Shown: positions 7,974 through 15,034 of the stretch, in pieces
Numbering within the stretch: the stretch's first letter is position 1
Layout: each line of letters opens with the position of its first letter
Origin: CAYQEC01 sp964569015
GTDB lineage: Bacteria > Actinomycetota > Acidimicrobiia > Spongiisociales > UBA5794
DNA: 31,210 nt
Reading direction: 5' to 3'
NCBI GenBank assembly: GCA_964569015.1
Contig: CAZMSN010000020.1
Location: 1-31,210, forward strand
Notes under the pieces: generated by a model
What the model was told of the DNA's origin: nothing
Seen by the model: the letters and a program-made list of their open reading frames with translations, nothing else
Databases searched by the model: none
Position numbers and translations under genes: made by a program

Positions 7974-7981
7974 CACTTCCC

Positions 7982-8443
7982 ATGTTCCACGTTGCGCTCC
8001 ACGAGCCTGAGATCGCCCCCAACACCGGCAATCTGATGCGGCTCACCGTGAACACCGGATGCACCCTCCACCTGATCCACCCGCTCGGCTTCGAGGTGGA
8101 CGAGGCGAGAGTGCGCCGCGCCGGTCTCGACTACCGGGAGTACGCCACCGTGGTGCACCACGGCGATTTCGCCGCGTTCGTGACGGCACTGGCGGATCGG
8201 CGGATCTTCGCCTACTCCCAGCACGCCGACCGCCTCTACACCGAGGCGAGGATCGAGCCCGGCGAAGTCCTGTTGTTCGGCAAGGAGTCGGTGGGGCTCC
8301 CGAATGACGTGCTCGACCATCCTGCGGTGACCGAACGGCTCCGTATCCCGATTGCCCCGGGTGGACGCAGCCTCAACCTGGCGAACGCCGCCGCCGTGGC
8401 GGTGTACGAGGCATGGCGCCAGCACGGCTTCGGCGGGGTGTAG
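7982..8443 (+). CDS. trmL: tRNA (cytidine(34)-2'-O)-methyltransferase, TrmL-type
   Basis: A 153-residue SPOUT-fold enzyme that 2'-O-methylates the wobble base of certain leucine tRNAs using S-adenosylmethionine. The three SpoU motifs are visible: EIAPNTGNLMRL at the N-terminus, LLFGKESVGLPNDVL in the middle and IPIAPGGRSLNLANAAAVAV at the end, which form the trefoil knot that holds the cofactor. Short length without an N-terminal RNA-binding extension is typical of TrmL. The ATG follows TAACCT by eight bases. Its TAG stop is part of the -10 hexamer of the next gene. Confidence 0.93.
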   Translation: MFHVALHEPEIAPNTGNLMRLTVNTGCTLHLIHPLGFEVDEARVRRAGLDYREYATVVHHGDFAAFVTALADRRIFAYSQHADRLYTEARIEPGEVLLFGKESVGLPNDVLDHPAVTERLRIPIAPGGRSLNLANAAAVAVYEAWRQHGFGGV

Positions 8444-8446
8444 GTT
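8441..8446 (+). promoter_or_regulatory. -10 element overlapping the trmL stop codon
   Basis: TAGGTT at 8441-8446 uses the trmL TAG stop as its first three bases and lies seven bases before the thioesterase ATG. It would give the downstream gene its own leaderless transcript. Confidence 0.4.
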
Positions 8447-8453
8447 GGCGCCC

Positions 8454-8858
8454 ATGGCGTTCCGGGTTCCCATCAAGGTTCGGTTCTACGAGCTCGATCC
8501 CTACGGCCACCTCAACCACGCCGCCTATGTGCAGTACTTCGAGGTGGCCCGTGTCGAGATGCTCGACAGCCTCAGCGACGGCATGATCCAGCTCCGTGAC
8601 GAGGGCGTGCAGATCGTGGTCACCGAGATGGAGAACCGGTTCCTGAAGCCGGCTGGCGCCCGTGACGAGCTGATCGTCGAGACCGAGGCGGCGGAGGTGC
8701 GGCGGGTCTCGATGGTGTTCGTGCAGCGGCTATTGCGGGGAGAGCAAGTGCTGGCGACGCAGCGTACGACGGCGGCGACGGTGGATCGCAACGGCCGGCC
8801 GGTGCGGATTCCCCCGGTGCTGGTCGACGTCTTGAGGTCGGCGCCTTCTGGTGGCTGA
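8454..8858 (+). CDS. Acyl-CoA thioesterase (4HBT hotdog fold)
   Basis: A 134-residue hotdog-fold thioesterase. The N-terminal catalytic motif is clear (RFYELDPYGHLNHAAYVQYF, with the Asp and the Asn-His typical of the 4-hydroxybenzoyl-CoA thioesterase/YbgC group). The remaining beta strands follow (ENRFLKPAGARDELIVETEA, SMVFVQRLLRGEQVLA). The enzyme would hydrolyse an acyl-CoA thioester in the cytoplasm; the acyl group cannot be read from sequence. The frame is open for 34 codons upstream, inside trmL, but the ATG at 8454 matches the family N-terminus and sits seven bases after TAGGTT. The end overlaps the GNAT gene by eight bases. Confidence 0.88.
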   Translation: MAFRVPIKVRFYELDPYGHLNHAAYVQYFEVARVEMLDSLSDGMIQLRDEGVQIVVTEMENRFLKPAGARDELIVETEAAEVRRVSMVFVQRLLRGEQVLATQRTTAATVDRNGRPVRIPPVLVDVLRSAPSGG

Positions 8859-9606
8859 AGAGGCGGACATCGAACTGGTGAATGCGATCGAGCGGGTCGC
8901 CTTCCGTGCCTGGCCTCCTTTCGAGACCGTCGAGTACGACGGCTGGCTCCTGCGCTATGCCGGGGGGTTCTCCCGGCGCAGCAACTCGGTGTATCCGGCG
9001 GGGGAGTCGACGATCTCCCTCGACGAGAAGCTGCGCCGTTGCCGTGGCTGGTACGCCGATCGGAGCCTGGAACTGGTGGTGCGCCAGAACCCGGCGACCG
9101 AGCAGGGGCTCGATAGCCGACTCGAAGCTCTCGGCTTCGCCGAGGAATGTCCCACCGACGTCATGGTGGCGCCGGTGAGCGCGGCGGAGAGAGCGAGCGG
9201 CCCGGTTGATGAGTCTGCGACCGAGGAATGGCTCCGGGCATGCGAGACGCTCTATGGGATCGCTCCAGGCATGCGCCCGGCGTGGCGCGGCATCATCGCT
9301 CGCATCGAACCCTCGACCGGTTTTGCCATGATCCGGCGAGCCGGGCGTGTTGTGGCATGCGGCTTCGGGGTCGTCGACGATGGCTGGCTCGGGCTTTTCG
9401 AGATCGTCGTAGACCCGCAACACCGCAGGCAGGGCCTGGGGAGCCGGCTCACCGAGTCACTGCTGGCGTGGGGACGCGAGAGAGGCGCCGTCCGCAACTA
9501 CCTGCAGGCAGTTGCAGACAACGCCCCTGCTCTCGCACTCTATGGCGAGTTCAATTTCACCCGGGCGTACACCTACTGGTACCGCCGGGCGCCCGCCGGG
9601 CTCTGA
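8851..9606 (+). CDS. GNAT-family N-acetyltransferase
   Basis: A 251-residue protein whose C-terminal half is a GNAT domain. The acetyl-CoA pyrophosphate-binding motif is VVDPQHRRQGLGSRL, followed by a conserved-looking ending (NYLQAVADNAPALALYGEFN, FTRAYTYWYRR). The N-terminal 120 residues look like a diverged second GNAT repeat (AFRAWPPFETVEYDGWLLRY with ARTG-like features weakly kept). Starts at GTG 8851 and overlaps the thioesterase by eight bases, so the two are coupled. The acceptor substrate is unknown. It converges with the membrane gene at 9618, 11 nt away. Confidence 0.85.
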   Translation: MAEEADIELVNAIERVAFRAWPPFETVEYDGWLLRYAGGFSRRSNSVYPAGESTISLDEKLRRCRGWYADRSLELVVRQNPATEQGLDSRLEALGFAEECPTDVMVAPVSAAERASGPVDESATEEWLRACETLYGIAPGMRPAWRGIIARIEPSTGFAMIRRAGRVVACGFGVVDDGWLGLFEIVVDPQHRRQGLGSRLTESLLAWGRERGAVRNYLQAVADNAPALALYGEFNFTRAYTYWYRRAPAGL

Positions 9607-9617
9607 GCCTGGCCGCC

Positions 9618-10052
9618 TCAGCTCGACTTGAAGCTGTCGGCGTTCGGCATCGCCATGCCGGCATCCTTCATCGCTGCGAACGTCCCGTAGGCGACACCTA
9701 CCGCGGCGATGAGCGCCACCCAGATGCCGAACTTCAGGAGGTCGTTTTCGGTCAGGAGCCTGATGACGATGAACAGGAGGCCGAGCGCGGCGAGGAGCAG
9801 CGCGAGCTGCTCGGCTGCCAGATTGCCGGCCTTGAGGTCGGCAATCTCGAGAGCCTTGAGGACCACGATCACGGCAGCTGCGATGACCAGCAGCGTCCCG
9901 CACCACGCCCAGAAGCCGCTTCCGAAAGCGTTCTCGCTGGCGCTGATGCCGAAGGCCGAGAAGCCGTACCACGGCAGGAACAAGGCGATGATCGCCAAGA
10001 TCCCGGCCCCCCCTACGATCTTCTGGTTCGTGTTGAGCTTGCTCAAATCCAT
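9618..10052 (-). CDS. Four-helix membrane protein, unknown function
   Basis: A 144-residue membrane protein. After a short polar start (MDLSKLNTNQKIVGGAGILA) come four hydrophobic helices: about 13-30 (ending FLPWYGF), 48-66, 80-98 and 108-126. The first helix with a following LPW motif is common in small actinobacterial membrane proteins of undefined role. The ATG at 10052 has a good site (GAGGGGAG) 5 nt before it; the frame extends 16 codons upstream without support. Convergent with the GNAT gene. Confidence 0.7.
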   Translation of the reverse strand: MDLSKLNTNQKIVGGAGILAIIALFLPWYGFSAFGISASENAFGSGFWAWCGTLLVIAAAVIVVLKALEIADLKAGNLAAEQLALLLAALGLLFIVIRLLTENDLLKFGIWVALIAAVGVAYGTFAAMKDAGMAMPNADSFKSS

Positions 10053-10277
10053 GTGACTCCCCTCACCTGTCTCGCGGCGGAATCGTTGTTGTCTCGCCAC
10101 TAGGCGAGAGAGTAGTGCGCTCGCGCCCCACCTTGCACTATTCGCGCGAAAAAAGAGTGTGATCGGGTCGTGGCGACGAGGCTCGTCGAGGTTCGTCTGA
10201 GAAGCGAGGGACCGGGTTCCCGCGTCGTTGGGGGGCGGCAGAGACAGTGGCGCAGCGAGGCACAGCGAAGAGCGGCG

Positions 10278-10283
10278 TAGACT
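10278..10283 (+). promoter_or_regulatory. -10 element for tRNA-Met
   Basis: TAGACT ends seven bases before the first base of the mature tRNA, so transcription may begin at or very near the mature 5' end, leaving little or no leader for RNase P to remove. Confidence 0.4.
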
Positions 10284-10290
10284 CCCGTCG

Positions 10291-10364
10291 GGGCCCGTAG
10301 CTCAGTTGGTCAGAGCAGCGGACTCATAATCCGTCGGTCGCAGGTTCGAGTCCTGCCGGGCCCA
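10291..10364 (+). tRNA. tRNA-Met (anticodon CAU), elongator type
   Basis: Cloverleaf with acceptor arms GGGCCCG/CGGGCCC, D stem GCTC/GAGC, anticodon stem GCGGA/TCCGT and loop CTCATAA (anticodon CAT at 10325-10327), T stem GCAGG/CCTGC with loop TTCGAGT, and discriminator A. CCA is not encoded. The paired first acceptor base and the anticodon stem without three G:C pairs exclude the initiator. A CAU anticodon could also belong to tRNA-Ile2, whose C34 is changed to lysidine; sequence alone does not decide this firmly. Confidence 0.92.
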
Positions 10365-10433
10365 CGCGAACTCGCCCCCGAAACTGATCTCCGTGGAATC
10401 CTTTGTGCGCTTCGTCGGTGTCGAGGCGCGATC

Positions 10434-11003
10434 TCATCGCTCGGTCAGAGGCGCGGCAAACGCCGCGGCGCATCTCCGGGCGGCGGCTTCCGCCTCTTTG
10501 GGATGAGCGATGTGGATCAGGATTGCTTCCGGCCAGCGGTGTTGTGCTCGTGCTAGCAGCTCGGGTCGGACGACGACGAATGCGGCCCGATAGGCGGCTG
10601 AGTCAACGGCGGCGATGCCGCCGGTCCAGCCATCGTCGCCCTCGAACTCCAGGATCCCGAGCTCGTCCACGACCAGCAGATCGCAGGGTGTCGCCGATTG
10701 CAGCACGGTGTTTCCCCAGCTCAGAGAGTCGGCATGAAACTGCCACCGCTTGGTGGACAGCCGATCCCGGGTGGCGGCCGGATCCCTGCGTTCCGCCAGT
10801 CGGCGGCGCCGTCCAGAGGCGACGTCGACGACATCGATGGCGACGTCCTGATGATCCTCCCGCACCTTCGGTGAGAGCACGCCGGCGGCCACCACGCCGC
10901 CCGACAGGGCGCGAACCTCTTTGAGGAGCCGGCGGCAGAAGGTCGTCTTGCCGGCGCCGCGGCCGCCGGTGACGACGTATACGGTGCCCGAGTGAGGGTT
11001 CAC
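10434..11003 (-). CDS. THEP1-like nucleoside-triphosphatase (NTPase_1 family)
   Basis: A 189-residue P-loop protein. Walker A is TGGRGAGKTTF (residues 12-22) and Walker B is DLLVVDELGILEF (D113, E114). The segment GVLSPKVRED ... IDVVDVASGRRRRLA matches the pattern of THEP1-type NTPases, in which a conserved glycine/arginine loop follows the P-loop. These enzymes hydrolyse nucleoside triphosphates slowly; their cellular job is uncertain. It starts at GTG 11003, overlapping the stop of the ABC ATPase by four bases (GTGA), so it is the fourth gene of the FecBCD-type import operon. This suggests it serves the transporter's cargo, for example in a nucleotide-dependent step of cofactor or metal handling, but that is inference. 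Confidence 0.8.
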   Translation of the reverse strand: MNPHSGTVYVVTGGRGAGKTTFCRRLLKEVRALSGGVVAAGVLSPKVREDHQDVAIDVVDVASGRRRRLAERRDPAATRDRLSTKRWQFHADSLSWGNTVLQSATPCDLLVVDELGILEFEGDDGWTGGIAAVDSAAYRAAFVVVRPELLARAQHRWPEAILIHIAHPKEAEAAARRCAAAFAAPLTER

Positions 11004-11788
11004 GTTGTCTGCCCCGGCACCACGATGGGCCGGCCCTCGACGGTGGCGACTCTCACCGGGACACCGTAGGCGAGGGTGAGGCGTTCGGAGGTGAACACCG
11101 TGTCTACCGGGCCGCTCTCGAGCACGCGGCCGTCACGCATCAACACGACGTAGCGGGCCACCGACGCCGCGGCTCCCGGGTCGTGGGTGGTGAATACCAC
11201 GGTGGTGCCCTCCTGGGCCAGAGCCTCGATGATGCCGTGCAGCCGCATGGTGTTGCCCAGGTCGAGATGGGCGGCGGGTTCGTCGAGCAACAGAATGGGC
11301 GCACCTTGTGCGAGCGCCCGTGCCAGCGTCACCAACTGCCGCTCCCCACCACTCAGCTCCGGGACGGGCCGGTGCCACAGGTCCAGCAGGCCGAGGGTCC
11401 TGAGACTCTCGACAGCGATCTCATGGTCTCTCTCGCTTGGCATCCCGAGCATGCTGATGTGGGGGCTGCGACCCATCAGGACATACTCGAGCACCGAAAA
11501 ATCGAAGGGGATGTGCTCGTTCTGCGGCACGATGGCGACGAGACGGCTCAACTCACGCCGGGTCAGGTCTGTCTGGCGCCGTCCGGAGAGCCACACTTCG
11601 CCGCTGTGCGGGGACAGCAGGCCCACGAGGATGTGGAGGAGAGTGGTCTTGCCTGCGCCGTTCGGTCCCAACACGACGGTGGTGCCGCCGGCCGGGATGT
11701 CGAGGGAGATGCCGTGCAGGGTGTCGGGCCCGGCCGCGTCGTATGCGAAGCCGAGGTTGCTCAGGGACAAGACCGGCGCATCACTCAT
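11000..11788 (-). CDS. FecE/BtuD-type ABC transporter ATPase
   Basis: A 262-residue importer ATPase. Walker A GPNGAGKTT (K47), Q-loop IVPQNE, signature LSGGERQ (residues 145-151), Walker B ILLLDEP (D169, catalytic E170), D-loop HLD and the switch histidine in TTHD are all present. The family members power uptake of iron chelates, haem, cobalamin or molybdate. The ATG at 11788 overlaps the permease stop by four bases; a long extra N-terminal frame lies antisense-like over the permease gene and was rejected. Its own stop overlaps the THEP1-like gene. The set forms a tightly coupled operon. Confidence 0.93.
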   Translation of the reverse strand: MSDAPVLSLSNLGFAYDAAGPDTLHGISLDIPAGGTTVVLGPNGAGKTTLLHILVGLLSPHSGEVWLSGRRQTDLTRRELSRLVAIVPQNEHIPFDFSVLEYVLMGRSPHISMLGMPSERDHEIAVESLRTLGLLDLWHRPVPELSGGERQLVTLARALAQGAPILLLDEPAAHLDLGNTMRLHGIIEALAQEGTTVVFTTHDPGAAASVARYVVLMRDGRVLESGPVDTVFTSERLTLAYGVPVRVATVEGRPIVVPGQTT

Positions 11789-12804
11789 CTCGGCACCCGA
11801 AGTCTGACACGGGTCATGAGCAGGATGAAGCCGAGTGCTCCGGCGAGAGAGGTCACGATCCCGAGCGGGATCTCCCCGGCGAGAAGGGTGCGGGCGATGT
11901 CGTCGCTGACCACGGCGAAGACGCCGCCGATCAGCAGCGAAGCGGGCACGGCGATCCGAGAGTCCGCCCCGTAGGCTCGCCGTGCCAGGTGCGGGACCAT
12001 GAGGCCGATCCAGCCAATGATGCCGGCGACGGCCGTGACCGCAGCCGCAGCAGCCACCGCGCCCGTCAGCAGGAGCACGCGCTCGCGGGTGAGGGCCGTT
12101 CCGAGCGAGAACGCAGTCTCGTCTTGGAGGCTCAGGAGATTGAGTCGCCACCGCATCGCGAGCATGAGGGCGAGGCCGGGTAGCACGAACGGCAGCAAGT
12201 GCAGCACCGTCTGCCACGTGATGCCGGAGAGACTCCCGAGCAGCCAGAACGTGATGACGGGAAGGTCGGCGAGGGGATCCGCCAGGTACTTGATGATCCC
12301 CACCCCTGCCGAGAACAACGCCGACACCGCGATTCCCCCGAGTACGAGGCGCAGCACCCATCCGCCGAAGCGGAGACGACGGGCGACGAGTGAAGAGAGA
12401 GCGAGGCCCGCCATGGCGAACACCATGGCCGAGGCCGCGACGGCGAACGGCGACGCTCCGGCGCCGAGACCCAGGATGGCGAGCGACGCTCCGAAGGCAG
12501 CCCCCTGTGACACGCCGAGGAATCCGGGTTCGACGAGCGGGTTGCGGAACACCGTCTGCAGGACGGTCCCTGCCCCGGCGAGGCTCATGCCGACCAAGAG
12601 GGCGGCGATCACACGGGGAAGCCGCAGCGACCAGACGACCTCCGCTGCGAGATCGTCCTGCCACAGGAGACGGGGCGGAGTCCAGAAGGGATCGGGATAG
12701 CGCCCGATGAACAGGGAGAGGACGACGACTGTCAGCAGCCCTGCGCCGAGTGGCCACAGGGTTCGCATTACCGAGGGCCGGCGCTGAGGCTCGGTGAGTG
12801 CCAC
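11785..12804 (-). CDS. FecCD-type ABC transporter permease
   Basis: A 339-residue permease of the FecCD/BtuC family with about ten membrane helices. Family landmarks are present: RLPRVIAALLVGMSLAGAGT, then VFRNPLVEPGFLGVSQGAAF in the first half, and the coupling region GIIGWIGLMVPHLARRAYG with DIARTLLAGEIPLGIVTSLA in the second half. I chose GTG 12804 because it begins two bases after the stop of the binding-protein gene (TAG, then CA, then GTG) and gives the family's usual length; ATG 12768 is an alternative giving 327 residues. It works as a homodimer with the ATPase in BtuCD-like importers. Confidence 0.92.
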   Translation of the reverse strand: MALTEPQRRPSVMRTLWPLGAGLLTVVVLSLFIGRYPDPFWTPPRLLWQDDLAAEVVWSLRLPRVIAALLVGMSLAGAGTVLQTVFRNPLVEPGFLGVSQGAAFGASLAILGLGAGASPFAVAASAMVFAMAGLALSSLVARRLRFGGWVLRLVLGGIAVSALFSAGVGIIKYLADPLADLPVITFWLLGSLSGITWQTVLHLLPFVLPGLALMLAMRWRLNLLSLQDETAFSLGTALTRERVLLLTGAVAAAAAVTAVAGIIGWIGLMVPHLARRAYGADSRIAVPASLLIGGVFAVVSDDIARTLLAGEIPLGIVTSLAGALGFILLMTRVRLRVPR

Positions 12805-12806
12805 TG

Positions 12807-13910
12807 CTAGGGGATGCTCCCGAAGAGGGCCGGGGTCAGCTCCGACCGCACCAATTCGGGCGTGAGCCGGTAGAGGTCGGTGAAGAGCGCCTCGGTCTCG
12901 GCCATGATGTCGATCTCCCTGGCGAGGGCGGGTTGCACCTTCGTGAAGAGCCAGGTGAGCCCGAGAATCCAGCGAGTGTCCGGCTGATCCCAGCTGCTCA
13001 GATCGCCGGGCCAGCCGTAGACGGAGCCGGCCTGAATCGCGCTCAACTCCCTCCAAGCCGGTTCTGTCTCCAGATTCTCCGCCACGGTCGCCGAGTCGCC
13101 GGCATAGGAGATGATGAAGATCTGGTCCGGATCCCAGGCGGCGATCTGCTCGAAGCCGACCCGGGTCCAGCCGCTTCCGCCGGCCGTGTCCGTCCACACG
13201 GGTGATCCGCCGACCATCGTCACCATCTGTGTTTGGAGCCAGGAGGCAGGGGGCACATCGAACGCCGCGGTGCCCTCGCTGGCGTCGTACTGGAGCACGA
13301 GGACCCTCGGACGAGCATCATCGGCGATGTCACCGGTGAGTGACGTGATGCGATCGACACGATCCTGATAGAAGGCGATCACCTCGGCGGACCTGTCCCG
13401 TTCGCCGAGGACGGTTCCAAGGATGTCGATGTCGCGCTCGTACTGCTCAGGCGTCTCGAGGTCCAGACAGAGCACGGGGATACCCAGCCGCTCGAGGGGT
13501 TCGCCCAGCTCACTCTCCACATACGACTTCATGATGACGAGGTCGGGATCCGTGGCGGCGATCTCCTCCGGACCGACGTTCTTGGCGAGGATGGTCTTGC
13601 CGGCGAGATCCGGGTCGATGAGATCCACGAAGGCCTCGGCCGATTCTCTTCCCATCTCGAGCCCAACGAGCCTGTCGCTGCTTTGCTCGAAGAGATACAC
13701 GACGTCGACGATCATGAAGGCGGCTCGGCCGGCAACGGTGATCCGCTCCGGCACCCCGGGCAGGGTGACCGTTCGCCCGACGGCGTCGGTCACGACGATC
13801 TCGTCTCCGGTCTGAGTGGATTCAGCCTCGTCACAGCCGGCAGCTCCGGCTGCGACGAGGGCGGCGAGGAAGACGGCCGCAACGCGCCGCACGAGTCCTC
13901 CATGCTGCAT
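12807..13910 (-). CDS. FecB/BtuF-type substrate-binding lipoprotein
   Basis: A 367-residue periplasmic-type binding protein. The signal peptide (MQHGGLVRRVAAVFLAALVA) ends in a lipobox with Cys26 (AAGC), so it is anchored to the outer face of the membrane. The family fold starts at VVTDAVGRTVTLPGVPERIT. The second lobe contains FEQIAAWDPDQIFIISYAG and YGWPGDLSSWDQPDTRWILG, a segment typical of iron-complex/cobalamin/molybdate type binders. The ATG at 13910 has a GGGAG site six bases upstream; 18 upstream codons were discarded. The substrate is not decidable from sequence. The gene leads the operon and faces the PadR gene across a palindrome. Confidence 0.9.
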   Translation of the reverse strand: MQHGGLVRRVAAVFLAALVAAGAAGCDEAESTQTGDEIVVTDAVGRTVTLPGVPERITVAGRAAFMIVDVVYLFEQSSDRLVGLEMGRESAEAFVDLIDPDLAGKTILAKNVGPEEIAATDPDLVIMKSYVESELGEPLERLGIPVLCLDLETPEQYERDIDILGTVLGERDRSAEVIAFYQDRVDRITSLTGDIADDARPRVLVLQYDASEGTAAFDVPPASWLQTQMVTMVGGSPVWTDTAGGSGWTRVGFEQIAAWDPDQIFIISYAGDSATVAENLETEPAWRELSAIQAGSVYGWPGDLSSWDQPDTRWILGLTWLFTKVQPALAREIDIMAETEALFTDLYRLTPELVRSELTPALFGSIP

Positions 13911-13973
13911 CACGGTCTCCCATCCTCTGGTGCAGCCGCCGGGCGCCACGGCGCGCTGCCCCAACGGCCGGTG

Positions 13974-14004
13974 GTACGTATACTCTCAATGAGAGTATAC
14001 GTAC
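13974..14004. promoter_or_regulatory. Perfect 31-nt palindrome, probable PadR operator with divergent -10 boxes
   Basis: The arms GTACGTATACTCTCA (13974-13988) and its exact reverse complement (13990-14004) flank a single A at 13989. TATACT lies inside each arm (13979-13984 on plus, 13999-13994 on minus), so promoters for the importer operon and for padR would overlap in the same site. Predicted leaders to the two ATGs (13910 and 14068) are each close to 77 nt. A dimeric PadR repressor bound here could block both promoters at once. Confidence 0.75.
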
Positions 14005-14067
14005 CCGGGGACGTGAACCGGCGCGACGGCGAGACCTCGGGTGCTGGCGTCCTCGACGAGGCCTCCC

Positions 14068-14586
14068 ATGGAATCGCTGCGGCTGTCGATCACCGAATAC
14101 ACCGTTCTCGGCCTCCTCACCGAAGGACCGGCGCATGGCTTCGCGCTCGCCAAGGACCTCGAGCCGGACGGTCGGGTGGGCCAGGTACTCACGGTGCGTC
14201 AGCCCCTCGTGTACAGGGCTCTCGGCCGTCTCGTCGAGGCGGGGCTGGCGGAACCCGCGAGCGTGGAACCTGGAATCGCCGGGCCGCAGCGGGTCATCCA
14301 CAAGATCACGGCGCTTGGCGAGCGGCGCCTGAAGTCATGGCTCTTCGAGCCCGTGGAACACATCCGGGACCTCCGCATCGAATTCCTCGTGAAGCTGGTG
14401 CTCCTCGACCGATCCGGAGTCTCGCCCCTGCCGCTGGTCGAACGGCAGCGAGCCGCCCTCCGCGAGACCCTGGCCGCCATCGCAGAATCCACGGGCCGCG
14501 ATCCCATCGGGCTGTGGAGGAAGAGCAACGCCGCGGCCGCAGCCGCCTTTCTGGCCGATCTCGACGGCATCTACCGTCGAACGTGA
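14068..14586 (+). CDS. PadR-family transcriptional regulator
   Basis: A 172-residue regulator. The N-terminal PadR winged helix is clear (LSITEYTVLGLLTEGPAHGF, then VYRALGRLVEAGLAEPAS, about residues 6-65), with GPQRVIHKITALGERRLKSW as the wing and third helix. A helical C-terminal dimerisation domain of the Vir_act_alpha_C type follows (about 95-172). ATG 14068 is preceded by a GAGG site; the frame from GTG 14041 is less supported. It diverges from the FecBCD-type operon with a 31-nt palindrome between, so autoregulation and repression of the importer are likely. The effector is unknown. Confidence 0.87.
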   Translation: MESLRLSITEYTVLGLLTEGPAHGFALAKDLEPDGRVGQVLTVRQPLVYRALGRLVEAGLAEPASVEPGIAGPQRVIHKITALGERRLKSWLFEPVEHIRDLRIEFLVKLVLLDRSGVSPLPLVERQRAALRETLAAIAESTGRDPIGLWRKSNAAAAAAFLADLDGIYRRT

Positions 14587-14669
14587 AGCGATCGGCCGGT
14601 CGAGCCGGCTGCGATCACGATCAGGACTGCACCGCGAACGTCCGGCGGCCGCAGCGCCAGAACCGCTCC

Positions 14670-14720
14670 TCACCCGGATACCGGCCGAAGGAAGGGGAGG
14701 AAGAACCGGTACCCGGGTGA
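14670..14720. other. 15-bp stem-loop in the 448-nt gap after padR
   Basis: The gap 14587-15034 holds no convincing gene. Arms TCACCCGGATACCGG (14670-14684) and CCGGTACCCGGGTGA (14706-14720) pair in 14 of 15 positions. The 21-nt loop (14685-14705) is almost pure purine on the plus strand and pyrimidine on the minus strand. No T-run follows. It may be the padR terminator or part of a small RNA. Elsewhere in the gap I see only the -10 element of the amidase gene. Confidence 0.4.
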
Positions 14721-15022
14721 GGTCGGGATATCACACCGTCAGACGCCGCGACCGGTCGATTCGGATCCCGCGTTCCTGTCGGCCTCTCCCCGGCTGCACG
14801 GGGTCGCCGACGGGTGTTGCGTCTTCATGCTCGGCCGGAACGGTCACGAGACGGCGGCGACGAGGACGAGCATCGCCACGATGGCGAGGGTCGAGGGTTC
14901 TACGGGTGGAGCCGTCCTTTCTCAGTGGGGGTGCTTCTTCCCAAGATGAATGATCCGCCTGAGTGGGTCCTGAGAGGAAGGTGAGAAACGGGCAAGAAGA
15001 CGTTTACCGGCGAGGGCGCTGA

Positions 15023-15028
15023 TAGGGT
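15023..15028 (+). promoter_or_regulatory. -10 element for leaderless amidase mRNA
   Basis: TAGGGT ends six bases before ATG 15035, with no ribosome binding site. This spacing also favours ATG 15035 over the adjacent GTG at 15032. Confidence 0.5.
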
Positions 15029-15034
15029 TCTGTG

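Noticed and set aside
14685..14705. GGAAGGAAG-like stretch suggesting signal recognition particle RNA
   Set aside because: The conserved SRP RNA tetraloop and flanking stem sequence are missing; only the purine run is similar.
14600..14760. Possible cobalamin or other riboswitch after padR
   Set aside because: I looked for the conserved cobalamin-box pattern and c-di-GMP motifs and did not find them.
14717..14953. 78-codon frame in the gap after padR
   Set aside because: It is arginine- and serine-rich, has no ribosome binding site, and its start lies inside the right arm of a stem-loop.
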